Counted from the stretch's first letter, positions 30,793 to 41,310 are shown. The stretch is 64,000 nucleotides of DNA from Petrolisthes cinctipes (GCA_033782935.1 JAWQEG010004702.1:1-64000); one strand, 5' to 3'. Numbers and translations: made by a program. The notes: generated by a model not told the origin, from the letters alone.

Positions 30793-32667
30793 ACCCAACC
30801 ATCCTCTCCCGACATATCCTTTTGCTCTCCCAACCTCGCCCCCAGAACATCATGGAGAGTGGTCAGATCCCTCGGCTCTCACCACCTTCCAATCATAATC
30901 ACCACTAAAACAAGAATCACCCCAGTTGGCCACAGACACACATACACAAATTACAAAAGTGCCAACTGGGAAACCTTCACTATGGAAACAGAACAACACT
31001 TCGAAACACTGAACAGTACACCCATCACAAACATCAACACAGCTGTTCAAAAATTCAATACAATTATACAAAACGCAGACAAACAGCACATCCCTAGAGG
31101 TAACAGAAGAAAACACAACCCCAACTTCACAACAGAAATTCAAGACCTCATCAAACAACGTGACACTCTTAAACACACATCCCCAACTCCTCTTACACAA
31201 CACACAATAAACCAAATACAAGCACTAAATACACAAATAAACAACAAAATTAAAGAACAAAAAACACTTAACTGGCAAAGTTTTGTCAACACACTTAACC
31301 ACACAACCAACACCAGCAAACTCTACAAAACACTAAACAGCATCACACTGTCCAACAGCAACACTACACAATCACATGCAGCCATCACAACAACAGACAT
31401 TATACCCTCTAACAAACAACAAGCAAACACACTCATCCAACATTTTTCGCACGTCAGCCACCTTCACCCTCACCCTGAAGACAGACGAGTCATTAGACGC
31501 AAGAGACGTTTCCCCACTGACCCAGACTATATACCATTCACAAATCATCGGACAAATCACATCATTCACAACATAAAACACTCACCTGCCTGTGGTCCAG
31601 ACAACATCAGCAACATACACCTTAAACACTTTGGACCACAAGGCATACAAGCACTCACTAACATAGCAAACTACAGCTACTCACACAACACATTACCCAA
31701 CATCTGGAAACATGGAAACATTATCACCATCCCCAAACCAAATAAAGACCCCACACTACCCTCATCACACCGTCCCATCACCCTCCTTTGTACCCCCTCC
31801 AAAATCACTGAGTGCCTCATCATTAAACTAATCACACCACACATCCCCCTTGCATCTTCACAACATGGCTTCAGACCGCTACACTCAACAAACACCCTTC
31901 TTACAGACCTCACACAAAGAATTTTTGATGGCATCAACTCAGATAGACCCCCACACAGAACACTCTTAGTTACATTAGACATTAGTAAAGCATTTGATGT
32001 CATCCCCCGCCACAACCTCACAAACAAAATATACAACACAAACATGCATAATATCACTCAAAAACAACACACAGCTGCATGCACGACCTCCTGACATCCA
32101 CCCATCTGAATTCTCCCTTCCCTGTGAGGACAGAGTCCACTTGGCCAGGCTGTGGTGTGGCCACCACCCGGCCCTTCTGACATATCACAAGAAGCTGGAT
32201 GGAGCCATTGTGGATGTCTGTCCAGGATGCAACACAACACCTCATTCTATTAAACACATTATTGAAGACTGCAACACACACAACCACACTCACCAACAAC
32301 AGAACACAACACCTCATTCTATTAAACACATTAGTGAAGACTGCAACACACACAACAACACAACACCTCATTCTATTAAACACATTATTGAAGACTGTAA
32401 TACACACAACCACACTCACCAACAACACAACACAACACCTCATTCTATTAAACACATTATGGAAGACTGCAACACACACAACAACACAACACCTCATTCT
32501 ATTAAACACATTATGGAAGACTGCAATACACACAACCACACTCACCAACAACACAACATACACTCTCTGAGGGCACTGTGGGAAAGCCCAGTTCAGGCAA
32601 TGACCTTCCTCAGGAGCTCGGGGGGGCTGCTCGGCCAGATACCCTGAGGAACTTCAACAACAACAAC
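30793..32667 (+). pseudogene. Second copy of 2A-type non-LTR, 5'-truncated and internally deleted
   Basis: Directly follows the (CAA)n tail of the first copy and starts in the endonuclease. One frame is open from 30793 to 32094 (endonuclease C-terminus and N-terminal RT). At about 32050 it jumps from early RT to the C-terminal domain, deleting the Ala-Asp-Asp region. The C-terminus is open in another frame (31994-32647) and contains a tandem expansion of the His...Cys segment. It ends in a short CAA tail at 32655-32667. The RT is inactive, but otherwise there is little decay. Confidence 0.82.
32214..32560 (+). repeat. Alternating 72/54-bp coding minisatellite in the non-LTR 3' end
   Basis: Five units, each starting His-Ser-Ile-Lys-His-Ile and ending Glu-Asp-Cys-Asn plus a His/Gln/Thr tail, alternate between 24 and 18 codons with the frame preserved throughout. 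The unexpanded single unit is at 30600-30670. Another expansion is at 13760-14210. Confidence 0.85.
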
Positions 32668-33560
32668 ATGAGTGTGTGCAAAGCAGCAGAAAAATATAAA
32701 TTAAAAAAGAGCACAGTGCATAATTACATGAAACCAAAACCTAGCAAACCAGTAGGATGTGGAACCTCATTGACTCATGATAAAGAGTTACTGTTGTGTA
32801 ACAGAATGCTCACATTGTCAGTAAGGGGATTCCCACTCCACATAATGCATTTGAGAATGTTAGTGAACTCATACGGTACTTAGAAAAATGAGGCGTTACG
32901 GTCCAAGTTTCCGTAACAATTTGCCGGGTATGAAATGGGCCACTAAGTACAGCCACAATCAAATATCCACCGACACTTTCCTTCCATCGTAGTAAATATC
33001 TTGGTAATAAAAAACAACACGTGTATGATTTTGCAGCACCTCATAATAATAATAATTGAGGGGGTTGAGTTGACATAAAATGTTGTATGATTATATTTTG
33101 ATTTGAGACTGATTTCTTTGTACGATGGAAGGAAAGTGTTGGTGGATATTTGATTGTGGCTGTACCTAGAGCACCACAAACGAGTGTCCCAGAATATAAA
33201 GACTATCAGAGCCAAAGTTACAAAAGTCATGTTAACTCAGTTCTACAGTAACTTGAAAGAATCCCTAGGTGTTCCTCCAGAAAAAATAATAAATTTTGAT
33301 GAGACAAATCTCACTGATGATCCAGGTAAAAGGAAAGTCATAGTGAGGCAGGACACTAAATATCCAGAGAGGGTCATCTATCAACAAAATCCTTTATATC
33401 TATTATGTTCTCTGGAACTGCATCTGGTGTGTTACTCCCTCAATACGTGGTGTTTATATAAGGCTATCCATCTTTATGATGCCTGGACTGAACACAATAC
33501 AATAAGTCCCCCAGTGGAGGGTTCCATTCATGTTCATTTGATGACTGGTTCCACAAAATA
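32668..33560 (+). pseudogene. Tigger/pogo-like transposase remnant, split by a MITE
   Basis: 32668-32883 encodes an N-terminal helix-turn-helix resembling the psq/CENP-B type (Ala-Ala-Glu-Lys-Tyr...Ser-Thr-Val-His). It ends at TAG (32881), and the following stretch is shifted. After the family A MITE (32950-33162), coding resumes at 33165 with the region around the first catalytic Asp (Asn-Phe-Asp-Glu-Thr-Asn near 33293), as in DDE-type Tigger/jerky-like proteins. It decays by 33545 into a tandem array. Removing the MITE and one TA rejoins the flanking frame exactly. Non-functional. The start codon directly follows the tail of the upstream non-LTR copy. Confidence 0.72.
32950..33162 (+). mobile_element. 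MITE family A, complete copy (213 bp) inside a transposase gene
   Basis: Same TIRs and length as 15447-15659, with TA at 32948-32949 and 33163-33164. The host reading frame is restored on removal, which independently confirms both ends and the 2-bp target duplication. Confidence 0.9.
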
Positions 33561-33790
33561 ATCCAGCTAAATCCATGACAGGTAGAGTTGTCATTATAGG
33601 TGACAACTTGACACAAAATAATCCTGCCAAATCCATGACAGGTAGAGTTGTCATTATAGGTGACAACTTGACAAAATAATCCTGCCAAATCCATGACAGG
33701 TAGAGTTGTCATTATAGGGGACAACTTGACACAAAATAATCCTGCCAAATCCATGACAGGTAGAGTTGTCATTATAGGTGACAACTTGAT
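33553..33790 (+). repeat. 60-bp tandem array from the transposase catalytic region
   Basis: Four units of 60, 58 and 60 bp spacing contain CCATGACAGGTAGAGTTGTC. Read in the transposase frame, each unit encodes Lys-Ser-Met-Thr-Gly-Arg followed by Val-Ile-Ile-Gly-Asp-Asn, which matches the region around the second catalytic Asp of Tigger-type transposases. The third spacing has lost 2 bp and the frame. So a 20-codon piece of the enzyme became a minisatellite. Confidence 0.75.
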
Positions 33791-33955
33791 AAGCATAATA
33801 TCTTCTTTCTTCTCTTACCACCAAACTCCATAAAGCAAAAAGTAGCTTATGCAAGTCTAACTTATTCAATACTAAACAAGTCTTACAATCTTCTAAATAA
33901 ATACTCTAATACTTAATTAAACTCAACAGTAAGGCAACTTCATATTATCAGCTGG
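33791..33955. other. Unassigned sequence
   Basis: AT-rich and full of stop codons. It may be decayed transposase; nothing definite. Confidence 0.4.
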
Positions 33956-33959
33956 AAAC

Positions 33960-34386
33960 AAACACCATGAAACATGTTTACAGTGCTATGTTTGAAGGAT
34001 TATCTTTTGCATCTGTACAAAGGTTTTGTTCATTATTTGATATGCCACCAATAAGTAAAAGACAATTTTTGAAATACAAAAAAGTAATATTATCTTCTGT
34101 GGCAATCAGAAAAACTCAACAGCAACTTGAAGACAGTGTAGCAAAAGTAATAGAGTCAACAGACACACACACACACAGACAGAAAATAGATAAATACTGT
34201 AGATAAATAAATAGATTGATAGGAAGGTAGATAAACAGATAGACAAATAGACATACAAGTATACAGACAGACAGACTACAAATCTACAAATATTACAGAA
34301 AGCCATAGAACAAAGTACTAGGCTATGCAAATGAGCTCCTTCAGTTCCCAGGAGATGATGGATTACTGGATATAGATGTCACATTA
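33960..34386 (+). pseudogene. Possible Mutator-like transposase fragment
   Basis: A frame from 33967 to about 34160 has the Phe-X2-Leu...Phe-Cys...Ile-Ser pattern. After a CA/GATA microsatellite (34160-34290), a second piece reads Gly-Tyr-Ala-Asn-Glu...Leu-Asp-Ile-Asp-Val-Thr and stops exactly where a TIR element begins at 34387. The pattern recalls the N-terminal part of Mutator-like transposase domains, where an Asp-Gly motif would come next. The assignment is from memory of the pattern and is tentative. Confidence 0.35.
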
Positions 34387-34761
34387 TAGTCGCGGTCAAA
34401 TATAATCATCCATATAGGGGTAACTCATGTAAGAGTTTGACAGCTTCCCTCTGTTCCTATCTATCTATCTATAGCTCTGACACCTCGTTCCCTCTGGGAA
34501 CTCCCCCCAAGGGGGTGGCCACGGCAGAAGTGTCTCCAGTTCTCCCTGTTCCAACACTCCCTCCTTACTTGGTCCGTCCCTACTCTGCCCCTCACGTTTC
34601 TCTCCTTTACATACTCTTCCACTCTGTTCTGCCATCTAACCAGAAGCCCTCTGTTCCTTAGATGATAAACTTTCCAATAAATAGGTTAACTACCATCTTT
34701 TAATTTAATACAAGCAGCTACACACTACTTAAAACAATAACACACACACACATGTTAACTA
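34387..34761. mobile_element. Truncated TIR element family I, with a non-LTR tail inserted
   Basis: Matches 24862 onward (TAGTCGCGGTCAAATATAAT, then the GGGGTAACTC and CAAGCAGCTACACACTACTT segments). Its right end is missing because the copia LTR starts at 34762. TA at 34385-34386 is the left target base pair. Confidence 0.75.
34458..34646 (-). mobile_element. 3' fragment of an LRWFGHV-type non-LTR element, 11-bp TSD, (GATA)n tail
   Basis: Lies in minus orientation and matches 63230-63480. The tail on this strand reads TATCTATCTATC. It is flanked by CCCTCTGTTCC at 34447-34457 and 34647-34657. The intact neighbouring copy of the host element (around 24920) shows the site with a single CCCTCTGTTCC. 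Confidence 0.85.
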
Positions 34762-34962
34762 TGTTCAATTTGTGTGAGATGTTACGCTCCGCGCTTCGCG
34801 AATGTCATTTGTTTTGTTGTTTGTTTTGGAGATGTGCGAGTGCGAGCGGGGATGGTTGGCACTGGCTGCTACGTTCCATGTGTGTTGCCTACAGAATTAA
34901 AGTTAATTTCCTTGCTCCTGTGCCTCTGCTTTATCCTGCCATATGTATCTACCAGCTCAACA
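34762..34962 (+). repeat. copia 5' LTR (about 200 bp)
   Basis: Starts TGTTCAATTTGTGTGAGATG and ends ...CAGCTCAACA, closely matching 39622-39822. A start at TGTTAAC (34753) is possible, but those 9 bases also occur in the flanking family I element. Confidence 0.75.
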
Positions 34963-34964
34963 AA

Positions 34965-34975
34965 TGGTAGCAGAG
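34965..34975 (+). promoter_or_regulatory. copia primer-binding site (tRNA-iMet)
   Basis: TGGTAGCAGAG, 2 bp after the LTR, is complementary to the 3' end of animal initiator-Met tRNA, the usual copia primer. Confidence 0.75.
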
Positions 34976-35028
34976 CGTAGTTGCATGGCAGAGGAAACAA
35001 GTGGACCCAGATTAAGAAATCAGACAAC

Positions 35029-35847
35029 ATGAACGGGAATGGTGACGGCGGCGAACGGGCTCGAGTACCAGCGTTTGGAGGAGACAAAAGCTATGACCGA
35101 TGGAAGCAAGAGCTGAAAGCTTGGAAGTTTGTCACAAATATTGGCAAGAAGAAGCAAGCTGTGGCTGTTGCCCTGTCATTCCCAGAAGGAAGCGAGGTGA
35201 GGAGCAAGATTTTTGAAGAGGTGAACATTGACGAGTTGACAAATGATGATGGAATGAACGTTTTGCTGCAACATTTAGACAAGGGGTATCAAAAGGATGA
35301 AATGTCAGCCGCTTATGAAGCATGGACAAGATTCGACACTTTCACAAAAGAAAAGGAGGATGCCATGGAAAAGTACACATTGGAATTTGTGAAGAGAAAT
35401 GCTGTTCTAGAAAAATACAAAGTGAGTATTCCAAAGTGTATTTTGGCTTTCAAATTGTTAGATAATGCAGGGCTAGAGATTAAAGACAAACAAATTGTGT
35501 TGACAGCAGTGTCTTTTAGTGAACCTGAAAATTTTGTTGATTCTATGCAGCAAGCCCTAAAGAAATTTTTCGGAAGCCAAGAAGTGCTGTCACTTGGTGC
35601 AGGGTCAGGGAGTGGTAAAAGTGAGACACCTGCTGTCGTGGTAAAGACTGAGCCAGTGTTTAGCACAGAAAAAGTAAATGTAGTCAATAGAGGAAGAGGA
35701 CGTGGAGGATTTAGGAGAAGTAGAGGAAGAGGCAACATAGTAAACAGAACTGAGAAGAATGTACAACAAAATTCTGTTGACAGATATGGTAACATTAGAA
35801 AATGTTATGTGTGGATCAGAATACCATTTGTCTCCAGCATGTCCTAA
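35029..35847 (+). CDS. copia Gag (frameshifted in the zinc knuckle)
   Basis: First good ATG at 35029. Residues about 10-190 form a helical capsid-like domain (Tyr-X2-Trp near the N-terminus, as in copia gag). An Arg/Gly-rich nucleic-acid-binding tail follows (35690-35745), then the start of a C-X2-C-X4-H-X4-C knuckle. At about 35810 the frame is lost by what looks like a 2-bp GT deletion, and the rest of the knuckle is in the next frame. Gag and pol were probably one polyprotein. Confidence 0.8.
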   Translation: MNGNGDGGERARVPAFGGDKSYDRWKQELKAWKFVTNIGKKKQAVAVALSFPEGSEVRSKIFEEVNIDELTNDDGMNVLLQHLDKGYQKDEMSAAYEAWTRFDTFTKEKEDAMEKYTLEFVKRNAVLEKYKVSIPKCILAFKLLDNAGLEIKDKQIVLTAVSFSEPENFVDSMQQALKKFFGSQEVLSLGAGSGSGKSETPAVVVKTEPVFSTEKVNVVNRGRGRGGFRRSRGRGNIVNRTEKNVQQNSVDRYGNIRKCYVWIRIPFVSSMS

Positions 35848-37063
35848 AAATATGAATATTTATGTGAACAGTGCAGGTGAGGAAGGTAAGAAAGAGGTAG
35901 AAACATATGCTGTTGTTGAAAGCCCCGGCACAATGTCTGTACTTATGACAGAGACTATTTGTTATGCTGTCCTGGACACAGCCTACAGCTCTACAGTGTG
36001 TGGTGTTGATTGGTTGACAATGTATATACAGACTTTATCAGAAGAGGAAAAATCAAGTATACAAGAGGAAAACAGTGAGGCAACATTTAGATTTGGTGAA
36101 GGAAATGTGTACAGGTCTACAAAGAAGGTGAAATTTCCAGTGAACATCATAGGTGACAGGGCTTATGTAATAGCTGATGTGGTAGACTGCTCTATTCCCC
36201 TTCTGTTCAGCAAGAAATCAATGAAGAAAGCACAAATGAAACTAGACCTGGAAAATGACATTGATATGATACATGGAAAAAGGGTAAAGTTAAGGTACAC
36301 TTCTTGAGGACACTATTGTCTCCTGCTAAGGGATGAGAAGGAAGTTTGGAAGAAAACAGAAGAAATAATGCTGACATTGGGCAGTGATGAAAAGGAAAAG
36401 AAAAAGAAGATAGAAAAACTGCACCTACAATTTGGTCATCCCACATGTAGGAGGTTAATTCAGCTATTGAAAGATGGAGACATTGATGATGAGATGTGTT
36501 TTGTTCATGCTGAGGAGGTGTCAAATAGCTGTAAAATATGTATGAAGTACAAGAAAACACCATCAACACCAGTTGTGAGTGTGACTATGGCAAAAGAGTT
36601 CAACCAAGTTGTAGCAATAGATCTAAAGGAGTATAAGAAGGGTGATACATATTTTCTTCATAAGGTAGATATGGCTACAAGGTTCTCAAAATCATGTGTA
36701 ACAAAAAGTAAAGAACCTAAGGAGATTGTTGAAAAAGTCATTGAAACATGGTTGGGAACTGGTTTAGGAGCTCCTGTGAAGTTTTTATGTGATAATGGTG
36801 GGGAGTTTGTCAACACCACATTCCTTGATAGGTGTGAAAATATGAACATTCAAGTGATGCATACACCAGCATATTCACCCTACAGTAATGGCCTGTGTGA
36901 ACGTAACCATGCAGTAATAGATGAAATGGTGGCAAAAATAATAACAGAGCAACCAAAATTGTCATTAAGAGTGGCCTTAGCTTGGGCAGTTAATGCAAAG
37001 AACTGTGTTCAGATGGTGGGAGGGTTTCAGCCAGTATCAACTTGTATATGGAAGGAATCCTAA
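35811..37063 (+). pseudogene. copia protease and integrase, with in-frame TGA
   Basis: Frame 2, from the end of the zinc knuckle. A protease-like Leu-Asp-Thr-Ala motif is near 35970. The TGA at 36305-36307 is a point nonsense change, since the frame continues directly into the Gly-His-Tyr segment. The integrase HHCC region is at about 36420-36550. The catalytic acids are Asp near 36619, Asp near 36791 and Glu near 36900. A single-base shift in a G-rich run at about 37015-37025 ends this frame; the integrase C-terminus continues in frame 0. Confidence 0.8.
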
Positions 37064-38348
37064 CCTGCCATGTACCCTGAATGATGAACTTCCCGCTCTA
37101 GAAGGTACAATGTCCAGTGAGATTGTTGCCAAACATCTCAATGCTAGCCACTCATCAAGGAAGGCTTTTATTGCTGCTGAAGCCTCTGAGAAAATTTGAC
37201 GTGCACTAAGACATAAAGTTAGAACCACTAAGAAGCCACTTGAAAATGGAGATCAAGTTTATTTCAAGAGAGAAGATCAAAAGGAGTGGAAAGGACCAGC
37301 TGTAATCATTGGTCAAGATGGTAAAACAATGATTCTGAAGTATGGTTTAAATACTGTAAGAGTCCATGAAAACCATGTTCAGGAAATACCATACAGTTTT
37401 GACACAGACACCAAAGATGGGAGAAACTCACTACTTGACACACTCAGACATCAAACAAAAGAAGTTAAAACTGAGAAGAAAGAGATTGAAGCAGTTATAA
37501 ATCCAGTTGAAAATCCTGTAGAAAGTTATGACAAAGAAGAAGAAGAATATTACAGTATAGTTGAGGATACACATGAAGATAATGTGAGAGTCAAAAGTAT
37601 CCCAAAGATTGGACAGAAAGTAAAGTTCCTTTCAAAAGAGTCAGATGAGTGGCAGACAGTAACTATGCATAGTCGTGCTGGAAAATCAATAGGAAAATAC
37701 AGTAATTGGAGGAACGTTAAATATGAGGATGGAAGCTTATCAGCCCTTGACTGGAACAGAGATGTAGAAAAGTGGATACCTATATTAGAAGAGAATGGAG
37801 TACAGGAACCCAGTGAAATAGTAATGGCTTGTGAAAACATGGAGAATCAAGAACTTGACAAGGCAAAACAAGAAGAAATGAGAAGTTGGAAGAATTTTGG
37901 TGTGTATGAGGAAGTTACAAACATGGGTCAAAATGAACTCTCAGTTCGATGGGTAGTAACTGAAAAAGAAAATAAGGATGGAAAAAAGAAAATTAAAGCA
38001 AGGTTGGTTGCTAGAGGTTTTGAGGAAAAAGAAGAAGTTCAGTCAGATTTTCCCACTGTTAGTAAAGAAATGTTGAGGTCTTTTGTTGCAATACTGTCTT
38101 CTAAAAAGTGGGGAGTGAACTCAATTGACATTAAGGCTGCATTCCTACAGAGTGAACGGTTTGAGTGTGATGTGTATCTTATTCCTCCTACTGAGGCAGG
38201 TGGTGATAGTACTGTTCTGTGGAAATTACAAAAATGTGTATGTGGCGTCAATGATGCAGCTAGGAGGTGGTATCTCACAGTGAAAACCTTCATGTTGAAG
38301 ATGGGATGTACTCAGGTAAAAACTGACCCTGCAGCGAGAGTTGTGTGA
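36993..38348 (+). pseudogene. copia integrase C-terminus and RT N-terminal half
   Basis: Frame 0. It is open apart from TGA at 37197-37199, followed by the Val-Tyr-Phe-Lys...Gly-Pro-Ala segment and an acidic linker. The RT core starts near 37890, with Ala-Arg-Leu-Val-Ala-Arg-Gly-Phe near 37999 and Asp-Ile-Lys-Ala-Ala-Phe near 38128. The frame ends at 38348, and the catalytic box that follows is shifted. Confidence 0.8.
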
Positions 38349-39307
38349 TATGTTTTGGATGCATGTAGATCACTTCTTGTGAGGAGGAACAAAGAGATTG
38401 GAAAATGTTGTCATTGCCAAAATAAGAAGTCAGTTTCAGGTTAAGGAACAAAATAAAGACATTTTCAAATATATTGGACTAAGTATTGTACAGAATGAAT
38501 GATCAGGGTGTCAAAATTCATCAGAATGAGTACTGTAAACTTTTGGAAGCTGTAAATGTAAGTGCTGTGAGAGGACTAAATAAGAAGCTGGAATGTAATG
38601 AAGAAGAAAAGGAGAGTTTCAGGAGTTTGGTGGGCCAACTAGGGTGGTTATGTACCAATTCAAGGCCTGATCTGTCATATGATGTGTTAGAACTTAGCTG
38701 CAAAGTAAATCATCCTAAAGTAGGAGATTTGATCGAGGCAAATAAATGTCTAAGAAAAGCCTGTACTTTTGAAAATTCAATGTACTTTCCAGAAGTTGGT
38801 GATACCTCTAATTGTAAGTTAGTTGTGTACAGTGATGCTTCTTATGCTGGTCTCCCAGATGGATCTAGTAGTGCTGGGGGCTTTGTGATTTTCCTTGTAG
38901 GAGAAAATGGAAATAGTTGTCCTTTGTATTGGGAAGCAAAGAGGATGAGAAGAGTTGTGAAGAGCACCCTTGCAGCTGAAACTCTAGCAGCTACTGAGGC
39001 AGTAGATATTATGGCCTAGTATCTTGGAAATATGTTGTCTCAGATATTGTATGATAATGAAAGAAGGTTGCCTGTAGAACTTTATGTAGATAACCATTCA
39101 CTTTATGATAATGTGTACTCTGTGAAAAATGTTTCAGAGAAGAGATTAAGAATTGACATAACTATTCTCAAAGAAATGGTTCAGAGTGGAGAGTTGAAAG
39201 TGTTTTGGTTAGAGTCAAAGGCACAATTGGCTGATGTGTTAACAAAGAAAGGAGTGAATTCTTTGAAGATAGCTTGTGTTTTTGAAAATGGATGTTTGGG
39301 ATTGTAA
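38349..39307 (+). pseudogene. copia RT catalytic region and RNase H (broken)
   Basis: The catalytic box at 38362-38373 reads His-Val-Asp-His instead of His-Val-Asp-Asp (GAC to CAC), with TGA shortly after. From 38486, frame 2 covers the RT C-terminus and RNase H: Tyr-Ser-Asp-Ala-Ser near 38831, Ala-Ala-Glu-Thr near 38975, TAG at 39017-39019, then Val-Asp-Asn near 39088 and the Leu-Ala-Asp-Val-Leu-Thr end. The stop is at 39305-39307. The element cannot encode active RT. Confidence 0.8.
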
Positions 39308-39483
39308 GCTAACAAATTAACTGAAGTATATTAATTTCGTAAAAAGAACAATAATTTTTTATGTTCTATTTGCCTATAAGTTTTTTATTTTTATACTGTT
39401 GTCATCTATTTGAGCTGCATGGACAGTTATCATTAGTTTGAATATAATTCCATTTTATTTAGAAGAGAGGGAATATTTTAAAT

Positions 39484-39520
39484 ATGTTCAATTTGTGTGA
39501 GATGTTACATAGAGAGATAG

Positions 39521-39573
<53 letters not shown>

Positions 39574-39822
39574 TGAAAAGTCAAGAAAATTGAATACCAA
39601 ACATATTATACATGTTAACTATGTTAAATTTGTGTGAGATGTTATGCTCCGCGCTTCACGAAATGTCATTTGTTTATGTTTTGGAGATGTGTGAGTGAGA
39701 GAGGTGGTGGTTGACACTGGCTGCTACGTGCCATGTGTGTTGCCTCCAGAATTATAAAGTTAATTTCCTTGCTCCTGTGCCTCTGCTTTATCCTGCCATA
39801 TGTATCTACCAGCTCAACACAA
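39484..39822 (+). repeat. Rearranged copia 3' LTR
   Basis: The first about 27 bp of the LTR (TGTTCAATTTGTGTGAGATG) appear at 39484 and are cut by a GATA/(AAT)n microsatellite (39510-39570). At 39612 the LTR start recurs with the same GTTAACTA flank found upstream of the 5' LTR, and runs to ...CAGCTCAACA at 39822. This could be a tandem duplication within one LTR or recombination with a second copy. Confidence 0.65.
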
Positions 39823-40790
39823 TGAGAGGACACAGTAAGAAATTAATTAAAAGAAGAGGAGATAAAGATGTACAGATATATAGATTTCCAAATAGAGTAA
39901 TAGACGAATTGAATAAATTACCAGAAGAAGTGGTGTGTGTCAAAAACATACACACACACACACACAAATATGTACAGAAATATAGCTTTCCAAATAGAGT
40001 AAAAGACGAATTGAATAAATTACCAGAAGAAGTGGTGTGTGTCAAAAAAACACACACACACACACACACAAATATGTACAGAAATATAGCTTTCCAAATA
40101 GAGTAATAGATGAATGGAATAAATTACCAGAAGTGGTGTGTGTCAAAAACATACACACACACACACACACATATTATGTAGTGTACACACACGCAATATT
40201 ATGTACTGTACACACACACACACACACAATATTATGTACTGTACACATACACACACACAATATTATGTACTGTACACACACACACATATTATGTACTGTA
40301 CACACACACACAATATTATGTACTGTACACACACACACACACATAATATTATGTACTGTACACACACACTATGAAGAAAGACTAGCGAAACTAAAATTAC
40401 CTAAACTAGAAGAAAGATGAAAGAGAGGTGATATGATTATGGTTTACAAATGTGTCACAGAAAAAGAAAACATAGATATATATAACTTATGTCAACAAGG
40501 AATACCTACAATGAGAGGACACAGTAAGAAATTAATTAAAAGAAGAGGAGATTAAGATGTACAGAAATATAGCTTTCCAAATAGAGTAATAGACGAATGG
40601 AACAAATTACCAGAAGAAGTGGTGTGTGTCAAAAACATACATAACTTTAAAGAAAAATATGATAATTGTGATTTAAAATACGGGACATTACGAGCTTGAC
40701 TCAATCCTGTAAAGATACAAATAGGTAAGAACATATTATGTACTGTACACATACACACACACACACACAATTAAACCCAAACACAGTCAC
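39823..40790 (+). repeat. Tandem CR1-like C-terminal fragments with CA-rich microsatellites
   Basis: The motif Arg-Gly-His-Ser-Lys-Lys-Leu followed by Phe-Pro-Asn-Arg-Val...Glu-Trp-Asn-Lys-Leu-Pro-Glu is repeated at about 39823, 39980, 40085 and 40512-40640. The copies are separated by (CA)n and a CACA-ATATTATGTACTGTA minisatellite (40160-40375). These are partial copies of the end of a CR1-like ORF2 that also appears at 56100-56520. The fragments are broken. Confidence 0.75.
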
Positions 40791-41009
40791 TCACCTAGAT
40801 GGTCAGGTGGCAATCCCTCTCAGCTGGCAACATTGGACACTGGCAACACTGATCTAGGGCTGGATACCACAGTGTTGCCAACTACAGGATAATCGCCCTA
40901 CATTTTGGACATTTCAACCTCGCGGCAGAATATCAGTGTTGCCAACTATAGGATAATCGCCCTACATTTTTACAGAATCTGAAAAAAAAATGTTGGGGGT
41001 ACTATCAAA
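40791..41009. repeat. Diverged direct repeat around CAGTGTTGCCAACTA
   Basis: Two copies of about 45 bp (AGGATAATCGCCCTACATTT) lie at about 40890 and 40950. CAGTGTTGCCA also recurs in the 8-bp-TSD elements of this window. Confidence 0.6.
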
Positions 41010-41310
41010 TAAACAAAAAAGAAATATGTTATGAAAATATTATTATATAAACATGTTATGAAAGTACTATTATATAAACAGAAAAAATTATGTTAAAAAA
41101 TTATTATATAAACAAAAAATATATATATTAAGAAAGCATTATTATATAAACAGAAAATAAATATGTTAAGAAAGTATTATTATATAAACAGAAAAGAAAT
41201 ATATATAAAAAGTAATATTAAATACACAGAAAAGAAATATGTTAAGAAAATACTGATAAATAAACAGAAAATAAATATGTTAAGAAAATACTATTAAATA
41301 AAATATCTAT
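41010..41310. repeat. About 40-bp AT-rich tandem repeat
   Basis: About seven units containing TATGTTAAGAAAGTATTATT followed by ATATAAACAGAAAA. Non-coding. Confidence 0.8.

Larger units (their letters stand above)
34762..39822 (+). mobile_element. Decayed Ty1/copia (GalEa-like) retrotransposon
   Basis: Has a short 5' LTR, a primer site matching initiator-Met tRNA, gag, protease, integrase, RT and RNase H in copia order, and a rearranged 3' LTR. Stops and frameshifts occur in every domain except gag. The short LTR and sequence style resemble GalEa-like copia elements of crustaceans (inference). It is inserted in a family I TIR element at GTTAACTA. Confidence 0.85.
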
